Shown piece by piece: positions 25,853 to 39,440 of a stretch of DNA of 64,000 bases (position 1 is its first letter; each line of letters starts with the position of its first letter). Origin of the DNA: Plazaster borealis. Its lineage: Eukaryota > Echinodermata > Asteroidea > Forcipulatida > Labidiasteridae. The notes under the pieces are model-generated. The model did no database searches. It saw only the letters and a list, made by a program, of their open reading frames with translations, and had not been told where the DNA came from. Both the position numbers and the translations under genes were made by a program. Location of the stretch: NCBI GenBank assembly GCA_021014325.1, contig CM037458.1, forward strand, positions 21,621,063 through 21,685,062. Direction: 5' to 3'.

Positions 25853-27077
25853 TTAACCCAAACTTAAACACAACAGTAAGAAATATTTGCTCACGGTTTG
25901 AGAAAAAATAAAGCTTTTTGAGGGAGAGAGGACATCAGAAACCCTTTTCCGTATGGACCTTCAAGATAATTATTTTTGTAGATATGACTCTCATTACCTT
26001 GAAATGTCATTTTTCCCACGACCTGCCTGCCAAAAAGGGGGACTTTTTAGAGTGCGAAGGTCGCTAAGCAAAATGAGTGTGCGGAAACTGCGTCTTCTCC
26101 TTTTTTTCTCGAGTCAGCAGTCAGTTAGAAGATAAAAAACATTAAGCAATTAATATGAACTGAAGGGAAACAAAGGGAGTGGTTGCACACTTCACGGGTC
26201 ACAGCCCCTCCAAAGAACCCAAAATAAATAACCACTTTGGATTTCCTCCACGGTTCATCGGATCATTTGATGATGACGGAAATGACAATAATTTGCCTCA
26301 TTGATTAAAATCAGAGAGCGAAAACAAACGAAATGGTGACCAAGATAACAATGTCCTTGTGAGTAGATGTTTGTACCTCTTTTAATTTCAAGTAGTTTGA
26401 CAGTATTTTTGTGTAAAGAGCTACACCTCAAATTTGTAATCAGCAGGGCCGAGTCACGTGGCACGAAGGGCTGGACAAACAACAGTCAAAGTCAGGTGCT
26501 GATTCAGAGGTAGACGCAGCGGGCGCACGCCCCACGCACCACACCCCTTATTTTCGCCGACTGTAAAGCAAAATGAATAAAAAGGCAGGTGAAGCGAATT
26601 AATGAAAAATGGGTCTTTCCACGGGCTCCGGACGACTCTCGGATCCGGACCCCATGCTGCAAGATACGCATTTGCGCCCCCACATCTAAAACAAACCTTG
26701 ATCCGCCCCCTGAAATTTGCCAATATCTCAATTCTCAAGGAAGTTCATCCACCATTAATACGTCGTATCATTACTGTATTTATGGTACAGTATATTTTCA
26801 ATCTGTCTTTGACCACAATTATTGCACCGACTGAACACCACGAAGTACCCATAAATGTGACGTGAGAGGCACATTATGTCAGAACTCCACCCATGCCTCA
26901 ATTTTATGTCACTGTACTCCCGGATTATAAGTTAAACTCCGTAACCGGTTTGTATCGCCGGAGTGTTCCAGGGGGAACAGAACCAAATCTGGGTTTTAGC
27001 ACAAATCAATTCCCTAGTTATGCTACCGCGTAATCTGGTTGATACCTCGGAAATAGGTCTCTGGACCCTAAACCGTG
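25853..27077. other. No gene recognised
   Basis: The 26500-26720 segment (CGCCCCACGCACC..., GATCCGCCCCCTGAAATTTG) looks repeat-derived. No exon supported. Confidence 0.4.
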
Positions 27078-27216
27078 ACAGTATCAGAATTGGCGGCTAC
27101 AGCTACGGCTACGGCTGTTGCTAAGGGTGTTGCTAAGGGCGTCCTATACTTCAACGCACGGTGACGCGGCGGTCCAGCCGTAGCCGTAGCCATAACCGCT
27201 AATTCAGACACGGCCC
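27078..27216. mobile_element. GCCGTAGC foldback element, second good copy
   Basis: Arms GTATCAGAATTGGCGGCTAC... and ...GTAGCCATAACCGCTAATTC, with centre TTGCTAAGGGTGTTGCTAAG and GCGTCCTATACTTCAACGCA, the latter the inverse of the centre at 24001-24050. Confidence 0.65.
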
Positions 27217-27390
27217 CTGGCCTTTCTTTTAGTGTGTACTGTGTAGATGAAGTGCTTGTAATAATTATGTCGCGGGATTGAACACAAAACAGCCCATTGG
27301 GTACGAAGTTGGTATGCAGATACATGACTGCGTGGTGTGCCTATAATTAGCTAGTCCTTCGGCAACAAGCCACCACATGATAGACAGATA

Positions 27391-27772
27391 TACTTTTGGT
27401 AATTGTCAAAGACAAGTATCATCACTTAGTGTATCCAAACATATATGCATAACATAACAAACCTGTAAAAATTTGGGCTCAATTAGTCATCGAAGTTGCA
27501 TGAAAATAATGAACAAAAAAACCCACCCTTGTTGCATAGAATTGTATGGTATGCTTTCAGATGCCCGAGAAAGGCTTCAGAATCCTTTCTCATCAGGTTA
27601 AAAGAAATTGGGTTGAAAAATTACCCCTTTCTCTAAAACTACATTACTTTAAAGGGTGTTGTAGTTTCTAACAATGATTTATAATATCAACAGCTCTCCA
27701 GTGCTCTTTACCAAGTACGTTTTTATGATCATTAATTATGAGTAATTACCAAAGGTATAGCCTCCCTTTAAG
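27391..27772 (+). mobile_element. TTAA hairpin element (subfamily D-like), copy 4
   Basis: Body matches copy at 60987 (TGCATAGAATTGTATGG..., AGAAAGGCTTCAGAATCC). Left tip is lost; right end AATTACCAAAGGTATAGCCT-CCCTTTAA. Confidence 0.65.
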
Positions 27773-28173
27773 ACAACTAAACAGTTGACGTTATATAGAA
27801 TGCAAGCGGTATATGTCTCTTTATTGACATTTTTTGTGTGTAATAATTTTAAACTGATCATTATGTCACTTTTCGTGCTCCTGGGAGGTTGGGTATTTGA
27901 GTATCATCTATATACAAAGCTCGTGGATTATAACTGTTAAATAGTGGTTCCAATTGGTTATAATGGTACACCGTAAGCAGATACTGCAAAGATGCGATCA
28001 TTGAGGAAGGGATAAATACTGAACCTCGCATAATGCGCTAAAACCAACAGGGAGGGACACATCCCTTAAACGGCTTCGCTATTATACATCAAGCCTTTCG
28101 ATATCCCGCGCCTAGGATCGTAACCCTAATCCCAAATCCTTCAAGATGTTTTCTTAAAGATTATAGCGGCAAT

Positions 28174-28525
28174 TTGAATGAGATCCAATTAGAGGCGGCT
28201 GGGCATTTTTTTTATACTACCGGGAGACTATGGCAGAAGTACGGGGGAAGGGATATGAGGCGTGGCACCCCCTATAATTGGCCTCCAAACGTGCTAGTAA
28301 TCGTGGTACGTAATTTCGTAAAACCATCTTTTTATGTGAATAGAACTTTGCTTGGCTATGAGATAAATTTGTAGAGAATTTACACTAATGGACATCTTTG
28401 TAAAGGTTTTCCGGCTGAACCGTTCCAGGAATGTACAAGGAACAACTAAAAGTGCAAAATTTAAATATACATTTTCATAGTTGTGATGAAGATATTAGGC
28501 CTATGTTTCAATAATTGATTTTTTT
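28174..28525. other. No gene recognised
   Basis: Spacer (with 27773-28173) lacking repeats or exon-like frames that I can name. Confidence 0.4.
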
Positions 28526-29335
28526 TAAAAGGAGGTTTATACCTTTGGTAATTACTTCACAAATCAAGGACCATCAAAACTTACTTGGTAAAGAGCACTG
28601 GAGAGTTGTTGATATTGTTATAAAACATTGTTAGAACACGACCCCCTTTGAAGTAATGGTTTTGTTTTAGAGAAAGAGGTAAATTTTCACCCTGAATTTG
28701 AATCTGAGGTAAGGCATCTTGAAGCACAATTCTATGCAACAAGGGTGTTTTTTCTTTCGTTATTTTCTTGCAACTTCGATGACCAGTTGAGCCAAAATTT
28801 TCACAGTTTTGTTGTTGATGCATAATGTTGGGATACACCAAAGTGAGGATACTGGTCTTTGACGAAGCACACATGCAACAAGGGTATTTTTTCTGTCATT
28901 TGTTTTGCAACTTCGATGACCAGTTGAGCCAAAATTTTCACAGTTTTGTTATTTTATGCATATGTTGGGATACACCAAAGTGAGGGTCTTTGACGAAGCA
29001 CACATGGAACAAGGGTATTTTTTCTGTCATTTGTTTTGCAACTTCGATGACCAGTTGAGCCCAAATTTTCACAGTTTTGTTATTGTATGCATAATGTTGG
29101 GATACAGCAAGTGAGGATACTGGTCTTTGACAATTATACCAAAAGTATACACTGCCTTCAACCACGGAGGTAGAATTAGAATTCTACCTCCATGCTTCAA
29201 CTCACACTCATAGCTTATTCACTGTGGCGCACTGTTACAGAGTTTTGTTGTTTTATGCATAATGTTGGGATACACCAAAGTGAGGATACTGGTCTTTGAC
29301 AATCATACCAAAAGTATACACTGCCTTCAACTCAC
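28526..29335 (-). mobile_element. TTAA hairpin element with tandemly duplicated 5' half
   Basis: Begins TTAA-AAGGAGGTTTATACCTTTGG. The segment from TTGCAACTTCGATGACCAGT to GATACTGGTCTTTGACGAAG is repeated at about 28760, 28900 and 29035, with a shorter piece at 29245. Ends twice as ACCAAAAGTATACACTGCCT (29137-29156 and 29308-29327). Confidence 0.65.
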
Positions 29336-32300
29336 TCTGATTCACTGGCACGTTGTTACAGAGGTGGACAACACTAATACTGGGCTGTGACTTTAAGTCT
29401 ATATGTTCAACCCGGTTAGGTTGTGAAAATTAGCCGCCATTGTACTCCTGCGGTAATCCCCTTATTACTGTAGCTCCACGAGTCTTGACGTTTCGAAGCC
29501 GTTGATGCACCGAAGTCAAAAGACGGCCGCTGCCTCCAAACCCCTTGGGTATATCACATGTCAGCTTGGCGAAGTTTCGCCTCAAAGATGTTCATTAAAA
29601 GGGGATGTCCTGTTTAGAACCATTTAAGCGGATTGGGTAAAAAGAGACAATAGGTCGTTAACGGATCGATGAGAGGGGAAAATAATAAGGCCGAGTACAA
29701 AAAAAGAAAAAAAAGTTTAGCGTCCGGTTCCTGAAAAAAAGGAAGCGGGAGGGGCTTTTTATTTGTTATTTTTTATTTTCAAGATGGCAGCCATTCTTTT
29801 CTTTTAAATTCGAATAACCATCGGGTTTTCAACTGTTCAACACACAATAATAAAAGAAACGTGTTAGACAAGACATTAGACATGTTTACAGTGGTTTTAT
29901 TTAATAGTTTGTTCAGTATTGAAAACCCTGCTGTACCTGACTTTCACATGAATAAATGTAAATGGGTAACTAAACGATCTTGTTTAAACCATGTAACCGG
30001 CACAGGGGGACAGGCTAAGTTCTGACTTGCAAGTATTTTATTTTCTGATGTATCAGTTGACATTTTATGGTTTTTTAAAATTCATTTTGAATTGGTAAAA
30101 AGAAAATCCATGCGGCCCCCAAAAAGGAAGTGGGCGGGGACGCTAAACAATGTATTTTGTTGGCTATACTTCGCCTAATGTACAGGGTGGAAGACATTGA
30201 CAGATTCTTTCCACCCCCCCCCCCCCTGTTCCCGAACACACACACACGCACACACACACACACATGTGTAAACACCGGCAATCGTGGACCCTCCTTTGTT
30301 CAACTCTTTGTGTTAGCAACCGTGGACCACAATGATTTCCTTTGTGATAGCAACCGTGGACCTATTATCCCTTTTGTTATAGGTCCACGGTTTGAATGTG
30401 GATACCTACCCACGCACACACAGTGTGTAATAAGTTGACCTCGAGAGCGTACGAGATTTCGCGAGAGTCTGGACTTCCGGGCACCTCGTATAGCAGCTAC
30501 AGCGTGTATTGTGGCAATCATGATTTTTTTCTTAAGAATTTGCATAGTACTGTTTTATTTGTTTTTATCCATTGATCATGGTATGAATAAATAAAAGCTC
30601 GATTTACAAATTGTTAATTGTAAACAATTTCGCAAGTCTTGGATTTTTTTTTAAAGCTGACCTTAATTTCCGCTTTACTGAAACCATAAAAGACAATGCA
30701 ATAAAAGGTGATCGTCGTGATCCTTGACGTACATGCATGCAAACTCGAGCAAGCTGCTACATTAAGTACTAGAGATATAAATTCCTCTTCAAAACTCTGC
30801 GTTACACTGGTACAACAAAGTGAAAATAATCTCAACCAGGGTTGAGATAATGTTGAGACTAAATGTTTCGAACAGTGCCATCTGCTCGTCTTCGAACAAT
30901 TTATTTTCCCACGGTTGTTTGACTAGTAAATTATTTTGTTTCTTGTAAGATATACCAACAATGAAAATAGTTTGTTGAATTGAGAGTTGATTTCCACGAA
31001 TTGACATACTAAAAAAAGTTGAAAGGCATCCCCACAAAATACCAGACCTAAATCCAAGATAGAATTCGTGTTTAAAGAGAAAATAAAAGAGTAGGCCTAT
31101 ATGGGTAAGAATTTCAATAATTCCTTTCAACCTAACTTTGTTAAGATTGTTCTGAGAAAGGGTTTGCATTTTGATTAAAAAGAGAAAAAAAAAGGCGTAG
31201 GAACATTTACGTGGGTGCGTGTACACAACATTCATGTTATCTTTGTGCCGCCAAGCGCTTATCCAAACGAAAAAGAAGCCCCTCCCCCTGCCAATTAGTG
31301 CTACAAGGCCGGCCTTTTCAAATGTTCCTCTGTATATTTTCCAAAATGACCAATCATTAAAGATGGAAGTCTTAATCTAATTAATACTGTCCCATTCTTC
31401 GGCGAAGAATACATCGGTTGGCTTTTTAGCCGAGAATTAAAGCTCGTTCCTGGCCTTGCGTGATGCTGGACGTCTTAACCCAGAAAATTCTCCCGTCGAA
31501 GGACAGATATGCCGCTAATTGGTGTAACACCTCGAGGACTGTGGTAATAACAAATAATGTTCCCTCGCTGTTTGCAGACAACATAAAAGTGTAACATTCT
31601 GACAAGTTTGAGATACATTTGGACGGGGGGAACAATGGCTTGGGAGACGTAAAGACGAGACGACGTATGTGGGAAGAAGGAGAGAACAATGAAGTTGCAG
31701 ACAAATCGATGAGTCTGGACATCCCATCTTCTTTATGTAAAAAAGAAGAAGAAGAAGCTGACAGATAAGGCGATGAAAATAATTAGGATTTCGATTGGAT
31801 TTTGACAAGTCTTGTTATGAAAATAAGATTGTTTCGGTATAGTCTTTGGTAAGTAATGATGTAAGAATATAGACTCGCAATGTATGACTGGAAAATACAA
31901 ATCAAAATTCGACGAGTGTTAGACTAAGCTTCCTTCTATGTGGTAATGGATCGTGCGGCAGTTGACATAATGGTCTCTTTAAAGAAGAAATTGTTGTTGT
32001 CAAACTTAAAAATGCTCTAATCTTTGGTTAAATTATTTTTTTACCGGGTAGACCTAATGGCCGATGCATACAGAAAAGCTCATTTCGTTTGTAGCACATC
32101 ATATTCATGCATAAGAAAACATGCATGTTTATTTATTTATTTGTTTATTTATTTATTATTTACCCGAAGGAGAGCTCTCAGCAAAACACTGTTTTTCAGA
32201 GGTGCCCAGCAGCTATTTGAAACAAACATTAATGTTACCCTTTTACGCAATTCAACAGATCTTGAGCTTGGGGAAAAAAGGTGAATTTTCAGCCAAAGTG

Positions 32301-34455
32301 ACGTGTGGACCGAATGTAAAATGCCGTCAAGCCTTTTTTGATTTAAAAAAACCCCACATTAATAGAGGAAATATATTTTTGTTTAGCTGCCTGCCTGCAA
32401 CATGTATTTAGTCATAAAGTGTTGCTAGAATGATTGATGGTTTTTTGTTTTTGTTTGTTTGTTTTGTTGTTGTTGTTGTTGTTGTTGTTGTTTTTTGTTG
32501 TTTTTTGGGGGGGTTTATGTGTGGGGGATACCGATTGCGATTGGTCCATTTACACAGCGAGAACATTTTAACAATTATATGTCAGTGTATTGCTATAGAC
32601 TGATGATCAGTGCGTCATAATAAATAACTGTTTCTTTCATAATTCAGCCGGGGAAAACGAGTAATCTTTCGGTGTTAAACCACCGTTTTGTTCTTTGTCG
32701 TAAATTTTCTGACATTGTAAAGATTGCAATTACTGTTCCAGATTGCCCTTGGGTTTACACAACTGCTGCAGGTGTGAAGTGGAATAATAGAGTATTGGAG
32801 AATGCGTGGGGGAGTACCGTATAATTGACATGGTTCCGGTATTTGCCCACAAAGTCGAATTGTGATATACCCACAGCACTCTTGTTGAGCCAAAGTTAAT
32901 CAAAAAACCAAGCAGGAACAATGGTTTGATACTTGTTTGTACGACAATTGGTGTTGAACTGTTTTTCTATACTTTATAACCAAACGGTTAAAACCAATAA
33001 ACAACAACCAATTAACCCTCATTATAAAAAAAGTGCAAGTAGGCCTATATAGTGTTATCCCTTGTTTTAATGTATTTACAGCCGATATTTTTTTGTTACT
33101 GAAAGTGATTCCATGTTATTGAGGTGTTAGGCTTTGCTTAACACGTATCAATTTTTTCGAATAATTATAGACTATAAAACTTTGAAAATGAACTTATCTT
33201 ATCTGCGTCGCCTGTACACAGTCAGCAAAAGCACTCAAACTTCGAAAGGTTGTAACGACCATGGTCCAACGCATACACGATAACTGTGGGGTTTTTTTTC
33301 CTCTCCCTGGGATAAAACACTTCAAACGTGTTTTAATTATCTCTGATTTTTTTAATAAACACCGGCCCGTCATTTCCTCGCCGTGAAACGCTCCATCATT
33401 TCGTGGGTGGCTGCGCTGCGCTGGCCATGGCCAATCTGTGGCCAAATGAAGGCCAACCGTGGTCACTGTATACCTCTTCATAAAAAGAAACTAGATTTCT
33501 CACACAATGCAATCACAAATTGATTGAGAAAATGACACGTTCTAGGGTTGCTCAATCAAAGTCCATTCTGGGCTTCTCAAAAGTAATTCGTTTATAAACC
33601 ATTCAGTACCAAATGAAGGTCTTCGTGATTTCTGAAAGAGTGCAATAAAAAACTTTTGCACTTATCTAATCTATAGGAATATTTACATCTGCATGGGTGT
33701 AAATTCCGCTCCAAATTAAGTGAATAATAAGGGAACAAATAGATATATAATTGAAATGTTCAATCACAACCGAAAGGGAGTTATTATGAGCAATTCTGTG
33801 TTGATCGTGATAAATCATGGTTTTTTAATAAAAGTTATCTCAGTCCCCCGGAATCGGATGAGGGCGCTCTTGAAAATTAATATCATCCCAACTGAAATGT
33901 ACAGCAATAATTAGTCTTAATGGGAAAAGTATGACATGGAAGTCGGGAGACTAGAGTATATTTATCTAATGTGCTTACTTCTTATGCCTTCTTATACCTT
34001 TTACACGCATTATACTGATTCAAAATATCAAATCTGAACTACTACATGTGCGAGAAAATTGTTCCCAACCGTTCTTATTTCAATCTCGCAAATCGTAATA
34101 AGCGAGACGAAAAAAAAACCACATAAAAATTTCCTCTATTTGCATGAAAATGGGAAGGTGTATAAATTTGATCTGCAAAGAATGATTGAAACCTTCCAGA
34201 AATGATATTTACCCAAATCGTCAGGCTCTTGATGTGACCCGTTCTAGGGTCTTAGAAAGGGAAGTTTTTGTTGCTTCAGTTGTTCCAGCATTTACCCGAA
34301 ATAAATATAAACATGGGCAAAGCTTGTCTTTTGATTACTTTTTCTGGGCAGGTTTCGGAACTGCAGGCCGAAGGGGTGATATTTCAAATAGATACGTGAT
34401 TCCATGGTTGCGGGATCGTTTTTACAGGATTTGTAGAGCTGACAAATAGTCGCAG
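29336..34455. other. Gene-poor interval
   Basis: Contains a (CA)n tract at 30238-30265, a GCAACCGTGGACC direct/inverted repeat cluster at 30278-30394, and (GTT)n at 32462-32505. 31380-31560 is a less AT-rich block with TAATTAATAC and GCTAATTGGTG words. No exon recognised. Confidence 0.4.
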
Positions 34456-34640
34456 ACAGTGTTCATATGTTTTGTGGGATCAACCATATACATGAAACAA
34501 CAAACCTGTGAAAATTTGGGCTTAATCCGTTGTGTAAGTCAGAAGAAAATGGTCAAAAACCATGCAAAATTTTCAGCACGTAGGCACATTGTCCTTATTT
34601 CTGGGTGTAACAACCGAAATCAACTGTTGCATTTTTTGTT
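34456..34640 (+). mobile_element. Eroded fragment of the TTAA hairpin family
   Basis: CAACAAACCTGTGAAAATTT-GGGCTTAATCCGTTGTGTAA preserves the family's left-half order (tatccaac..., aacctgtgaaaatttgggct), then similarity fades. Confidence 0.4.
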
Positions 34641-35909
34641 TAGGTTTTTAGATACTGAGTTTTCTTGAATATGACTTAATTTCAGATGGAAGTATTTCAC
34701 ATAAAATATGGTTCTAGTATGAACTTTATAATCAGTAAGCTTTCAGACTAAAATCCTTAACAATCCTATATAATACCTTTGATTAATTTGTTGCAAAGAG
34801 GAAATGTACACACAGTCTCACTTCGTGTTTGCTGGAGTTTCTGTCCGGGCATTGATTTTGGGGGTAAATATTTGACATGGTCATTGCAGTGGCACAACTA
34901 TTATCGATCAAAATTTCCAAAGGGTTTCAGAGAAATGAGGCTTTAGTGAATAGGAGTGTCAGCTCTGGTACGCACATGGGTGTTATTAGTACAGTTATAA
35001 TAGCCACGACTATCTTCATATTGTTTGACCAGACAACGGGTTTTAATACATATCGGGAAGTATCGATCACTGGTTGATTGGCACTTTAACCACCTTTTAT
35101 TATACGAACGAAGGGGTAATCAAACGGAGAGGGGTGCCCAAAATCTCGAGTTAGTTGGATGGAGAACATGGGGTCATTGTACTCTCGGTCACAGGGTTCG
35201 AGCTAGCACTGCCGGCTTTATCTCCTTCCAACCCACTGATGGCCAACGACCTTTTGGTTTATTGTATAATGGTGTCCAGTGTGTGTCGTGAAGTAGTCGG
35301 GATCTATTACTGTCGTTTAGATGCCTTCATTATAGTAACCAATAAGTGTCAATATGCACTGCCCATTTTAAAAGTTCTTCTTCGAAAGTTGGAAGAGCGA
35401 AGAGTTTGTGATGTTGCTTGTAAACATGATTTCGAGGGTGATTGTAGAGGGGCGGGGTTGGGAGGGGGCTGGTTTTGTCTACACGTGATTCCCGCTACCT
35501 ATACTCCATAACCTCAATACAACGATAAGCATAAAGTGAGTTGTTTACCCTTTTTGTTTTCACAGGTATGATACATAACTGGTAGAGATCGCAATAAAGT
35601 CATTTTTTGTATGAAATGTACTGTTTATAAATTTTAAAATACAAGTATAAAAGTGTTTCAGATGAGAAATCTAGTTTATCTGAAATTATACAATGCACGG
35701 TAACGTCCACATCGAATGTACGAGGAACTAGTGCCCCCAAAAATGTCCGGTTCTTATTTGCGATTTACCTTTGAATAAAAAAAATAAACATGCTTAATGA
35801 GCTTACGCAGAATCCAGGAAAACAAATGAACCATTATTAGGGGTGTAACTATGATTACTATTTTCAAAGCGTCTGTTGAAAACTACCCCGAATTTGACTC
35901 CAGTATACT
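34641..35909. other. No gene recognised
   Basis: No supported exon; GGTTCGAGCTAGCACTG at 35195 is only weakly tRNA-box-like. Confidence 0.4.
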
Positions 35910-36305
35910 TTAAAGGGATTGTATACGTTTGGTAATTGGAACCCACTGTTTTCAAGCCTATATAATTTTAGATATACATGTATACCACAGAACTAAACTG
36001 ATTTCATTTCAAAAGTTGGTAGCGTTTTTGAGATATTGCCAAAAAATCTGGAGCGGTTATGTCCACGCAGGAAGAATAATCCGCAATTGGAATACACAAT
36101 CTGAGAAACGCTACTGTCAGTAACGCTTCTCTTATTCAAATTTTTGGGGATAAAAAGTGATATCTTTTTCCATAACCGCAGTACTTCTAAGTGAAAGGTT
36201 TCTCAAAATGCATTATACTATTCAAAGCTGCTGTACTTCTTACCAAGTAAGTTTGTATTGCCATTAATTTTCAGAGTCATTACCAAACATGTACAGACCC
36301 TTTAA
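35910..36305 (+). mobile_element. TTAA hairpin element (subfamily B), copy
   Basis: TTAA-AGGGATTGTATACGTTTGG at left and CCAAACATGTACAGACCCT-TTAA at right. The central palindrome is CTGAGAAACGCTACTGTCAG then TAACGCTTCTC, different in sequence from subfamily A. Confidence 0.75.
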
Positions 36306-36580
36306 ATAATAATTGTCATCCTTATTCATCTTTCTGTTTTGTCTTATAGTCTTCTGCCTTTTTTAACAGTCTGCTGTATGTGTTGACCTACAGGACAATG
36401 TAAAACTGTACAGCTTCTGCAGATCTTTTTATCCCTGTATAAATAATGAATAAATAAATGATTATATAACTAAATCTCTCCGTATCCAAGCCCTCGCTGG
36501 ACATAACGCATTATAAACTTTTCCTATACAAGAAAACATTTATAACAGAAAAAGAGACAGATCTGATGTAACATTTCTAT

Positions 36581-36809
36581 TACACTGCAAAAACTTGGGT
36601 GTTAAAATTGACACCTTGGGTGTTGTCACATATAGATACCGAAGAAAGAACCAAAATCAACACCTTAGGGTGTTAAAATAACACCAATGTAATTGTTTGG
36701 CAGATATTAGTGTTATTTTAACGCCATATGGTGTAAATTCTGATACTCACTTCGTTATCTTTATGTGACAACACCCATGGTGTCAACTTTAACACATTTG
36801 CAGTGTGTA
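36581..36809. mobile_element. TA-flanked CACTGCAAAAA MITE, second copy
   Basis: TA-CACTGCAAAAACTTGGGTG at left, AACACATTTGCAGTGTGTA at right. Shares CACCTTGGGTGTTGTCACAT and ATTAGTGTTATTTTAACGCC with 882-1113. Confidence 0.75.
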
Positions 36810-38260
36810 TGATTGTCTCCATTATGTGGTTTTTGTTTATGTATATTTTATAGGGCTACATTTACTCCCTCAACCAACATCACTGCTGTAGAACCTTTAA
36901 AATCTGTCTCTGGATAAAACCGTTTCACGAAGTTGGGATTTCCTCAGGTTTGGGACGGGATGGTATATAGGGGGTATGATCGGGGGTCTGTGGTCCTGCA
37001 AAGATGCGCTACTCAACCCCATGCCCCTCATGTTCTTGTCTTCTTTTTCAACAAAAACATGCATTCCCTGTTGCAGAATTTGGATTTAATCCTACTCAAA
37101 CCCTCCGTAGCTTTCATACGTGGGGCAAAGAATATTTGACATAGGCCTAAATATAGCCACGGTGCCATAATTTGTGTTTCAAGAAAAAGCGAATGTTGTT
37201 TGGACCACAACGTCGAGAAACAAAAATAGCAAATGACTGCATACTATAGGCCTACTGATCATGTAGACTCATTTGAGTTTCGGGGAAAAAAATTACTATT
37301 AAGTTTGTGGGTTTTGAGGCATTGTATGGTGAGGTACTATATTCAGTTTGCGGAAACACCATGTGTGTCTACTTTGCTGTGTAGATTTGTTCTTTGAGAA
37401 ATTGTCTTATACTGCCGCGGAGTAGATTCCAGAATTCGGGAGACAACTCAGCTCTGAAAAAGAACTGTCCTGCTTATTAACTTCTACCTGAAAGGGGGGG
37501 TAGGAAATCGTATTTAGTTCAAAACTGTGGTTTCCGTACATGGATTTCTTCTCCATGAACGTGGCGTAACGTCTCGGTTTTTTCTTCTTCTCCCGTTTAA
37601 GTCAGTGTAACCAAACCGAGGTTGAAAACAAAAATAGTCAGACCCCTTGTTTGATTGCAGATTAAATAACCCCACCATAACTGTCTTGATAACACAGGGA
37701 ACACGATAATGGTATAAGGATCCATCAGAGGGTTCACTGCGGGTCACTACGCAAGACGAATCATTGACCACTAGGTGTACTTTTTCTGTGAACGTCTTTA
37801 AGTCCGATACCAGTGCACCTTAAGCTTGTATATCGATTTCTCTCCCCATCGCTGAAGATTAAGTTAACTTAAAGAGTTCTTAAGTCATCTTCTTAAGTCA
37901 TCCCAAACAATGGGATCTATGTGGAAGATACTCTTTTTTGTGTCCATCTCATTGGATTAATTAATGGAGCGTTTCTTTTTGAGCGGTTGATTTGGCTCGG
38001 GGGCAATTGTGTATTCTTAGACCCACTGCAAGAGAATCGTACTGGCAATTTATTATTTGTTTTTTGTTGTCGATCCTCCTTGGATGTGGAGTAGGCCAAA
38101 ATTCGTACAGTATTAATCCACACAGTGAGCCAGAAATAACGGGGCAGTGAGTCTTATCAACGGGAATGCCATCAGCGTATAATAATGGTACTTTAGTGTA
38201 GGTTACAGGTCTCTGCATAATTATAGGCAAGATTACTCTTATACCCTTTTTTCATTTTGC
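36810..38260. other. No gene recognised
   Basis: No exon or repeat assigned; some GGGGG runs at 37490. Confidence 0.45.
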
Positions 38261-38689
38261 TTGAAGGGTCTGTATACGTTATGTATTGACTCTGAAAATT
38301 AATGGCAATACAAACTACTTGGTAAGAAGTACAGCATCTTTGGGTAGTATAATGTATTTTGAAAAACTTTTCACTTAGAATCACTGCGGTTATAGAAACA
38401 CTTAGAAATACTGCGGTTATGGAAAAAGATATCACTTTTTATCCCCCAAAATTTGAATCTGAGAAGCGTTACTGACAGTAACGTTTCTCAGATTGTGTAT
38501 TCCAATTGCAGATTATTCTTCCTGCGTGGACATAACCGCTCCAGATTTTCGGCAATATCTCAAAAACCATTCTGCTACCACCATTTGAAATGAAATGTTC
38601 ACAGGTTAGTTTTATGGTATGTATCTACAACTGTATAGGATTGAAACAAACAGTGGGTTCCAATTACCAAACGTATACAATCCCTTTAA
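38261..38689 (-). mobile_element. TTAA hairpin element (subfamily B), reverse orientation
   Basis: Left GAAGGGTCTGTATACGTTATG, right CCAAACGTATACAATCCCT-TTAA. The centre CTGAGAAGCGTTACTGACAG then TAACGTTTCTCAG is a palindrome related to that at 36101-36132. Confidence 0.75.
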
Positions 38690-39074
38690 AGGGAGGGTAT
38701 GCCTTTGGTAATTACTCCAAAAATTAATGACCATAAAAACTTACTTGGTAAAGAAGCACTGCATCTGTTGATAATGTAGACAAATTTGAGAAACGATTCC
38801 CTTCAAAGAAATGTGGTTTAAGTGTCAGAGGGATTCAAAAACATTTCAATCTGAGAAACGTTTCTGCATAAAACGTTTCACAGATTGTGTATTCCAATTA
38901 CGGATTATTCTTCCTGCGTGGACATAGCCGCTCCAGATTTTCGGCGATATCTCAAAAACGCTACCCCTTTGAAATGAAATTTTCACAGGTTAGTTTTTAT
39001 TGTATATATCTACATTTATATTGGATTAAAACAATCGAACGGTTCAAAAAACCAAAAGTATACTTTGCCTTTAA
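38686..39074 (-). mobile_element. TTAA hairpin element (subfamily C), abutting the previous copy
   Basis: TTAA-AGGGAGGGTATGCCTTTGG at left and AACCAAAAGTATACTTTGCCT-TTAA at right. Shares the TTAA at 38686-38689 with its neighbour. Central palindrome AATCTGAGAAACGTTTCTGC then ATAAAACGTTTCACAGATT. Confidence 0.75.
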
Positions 39075-39440
39075 CTAAATTGGTTCCATGAAGTGCCTAT
39101 AGCTATCATAACCTGATTTGAACAGCAATGATTTGATGGGCATGTAATACACTGACTACAGTTGGAAGTGTTTGCAAACTTCCTGAGCCCCAAGAAGTAA
39201 GCTTGAACTTTTCAAATCAATATAGAGACAGGAAACGGGAATATTGCCAACAGAAGAAAGATTAACCTGATGAATGTTTTGTTGTAACGAACCATGGGGG
39301 CTAATACAATGCTCTTATTGTTATAAGACTCCAAACATAAAATGACGTCATAGCTATAATTTGAATGCTTAGCTTATTATGATTTGGTTTTGGATTCTTT
39401 CCAAGCATGCGGCCAACGTTTGTAATTTGGCAAAGATGAT

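Noticed and set aside
25452..25871. Low-complexity frames (polyQ, poly-Val/Leu/Cys)
   Set aside because: Open in several phases and both strands because of triplet repeats; no flanking gene structure.
30789..31235. 148-codon minus frame
   Set aside because: AT-rich with hydrophobic residues from TTT/ATT bias; no family recognised.
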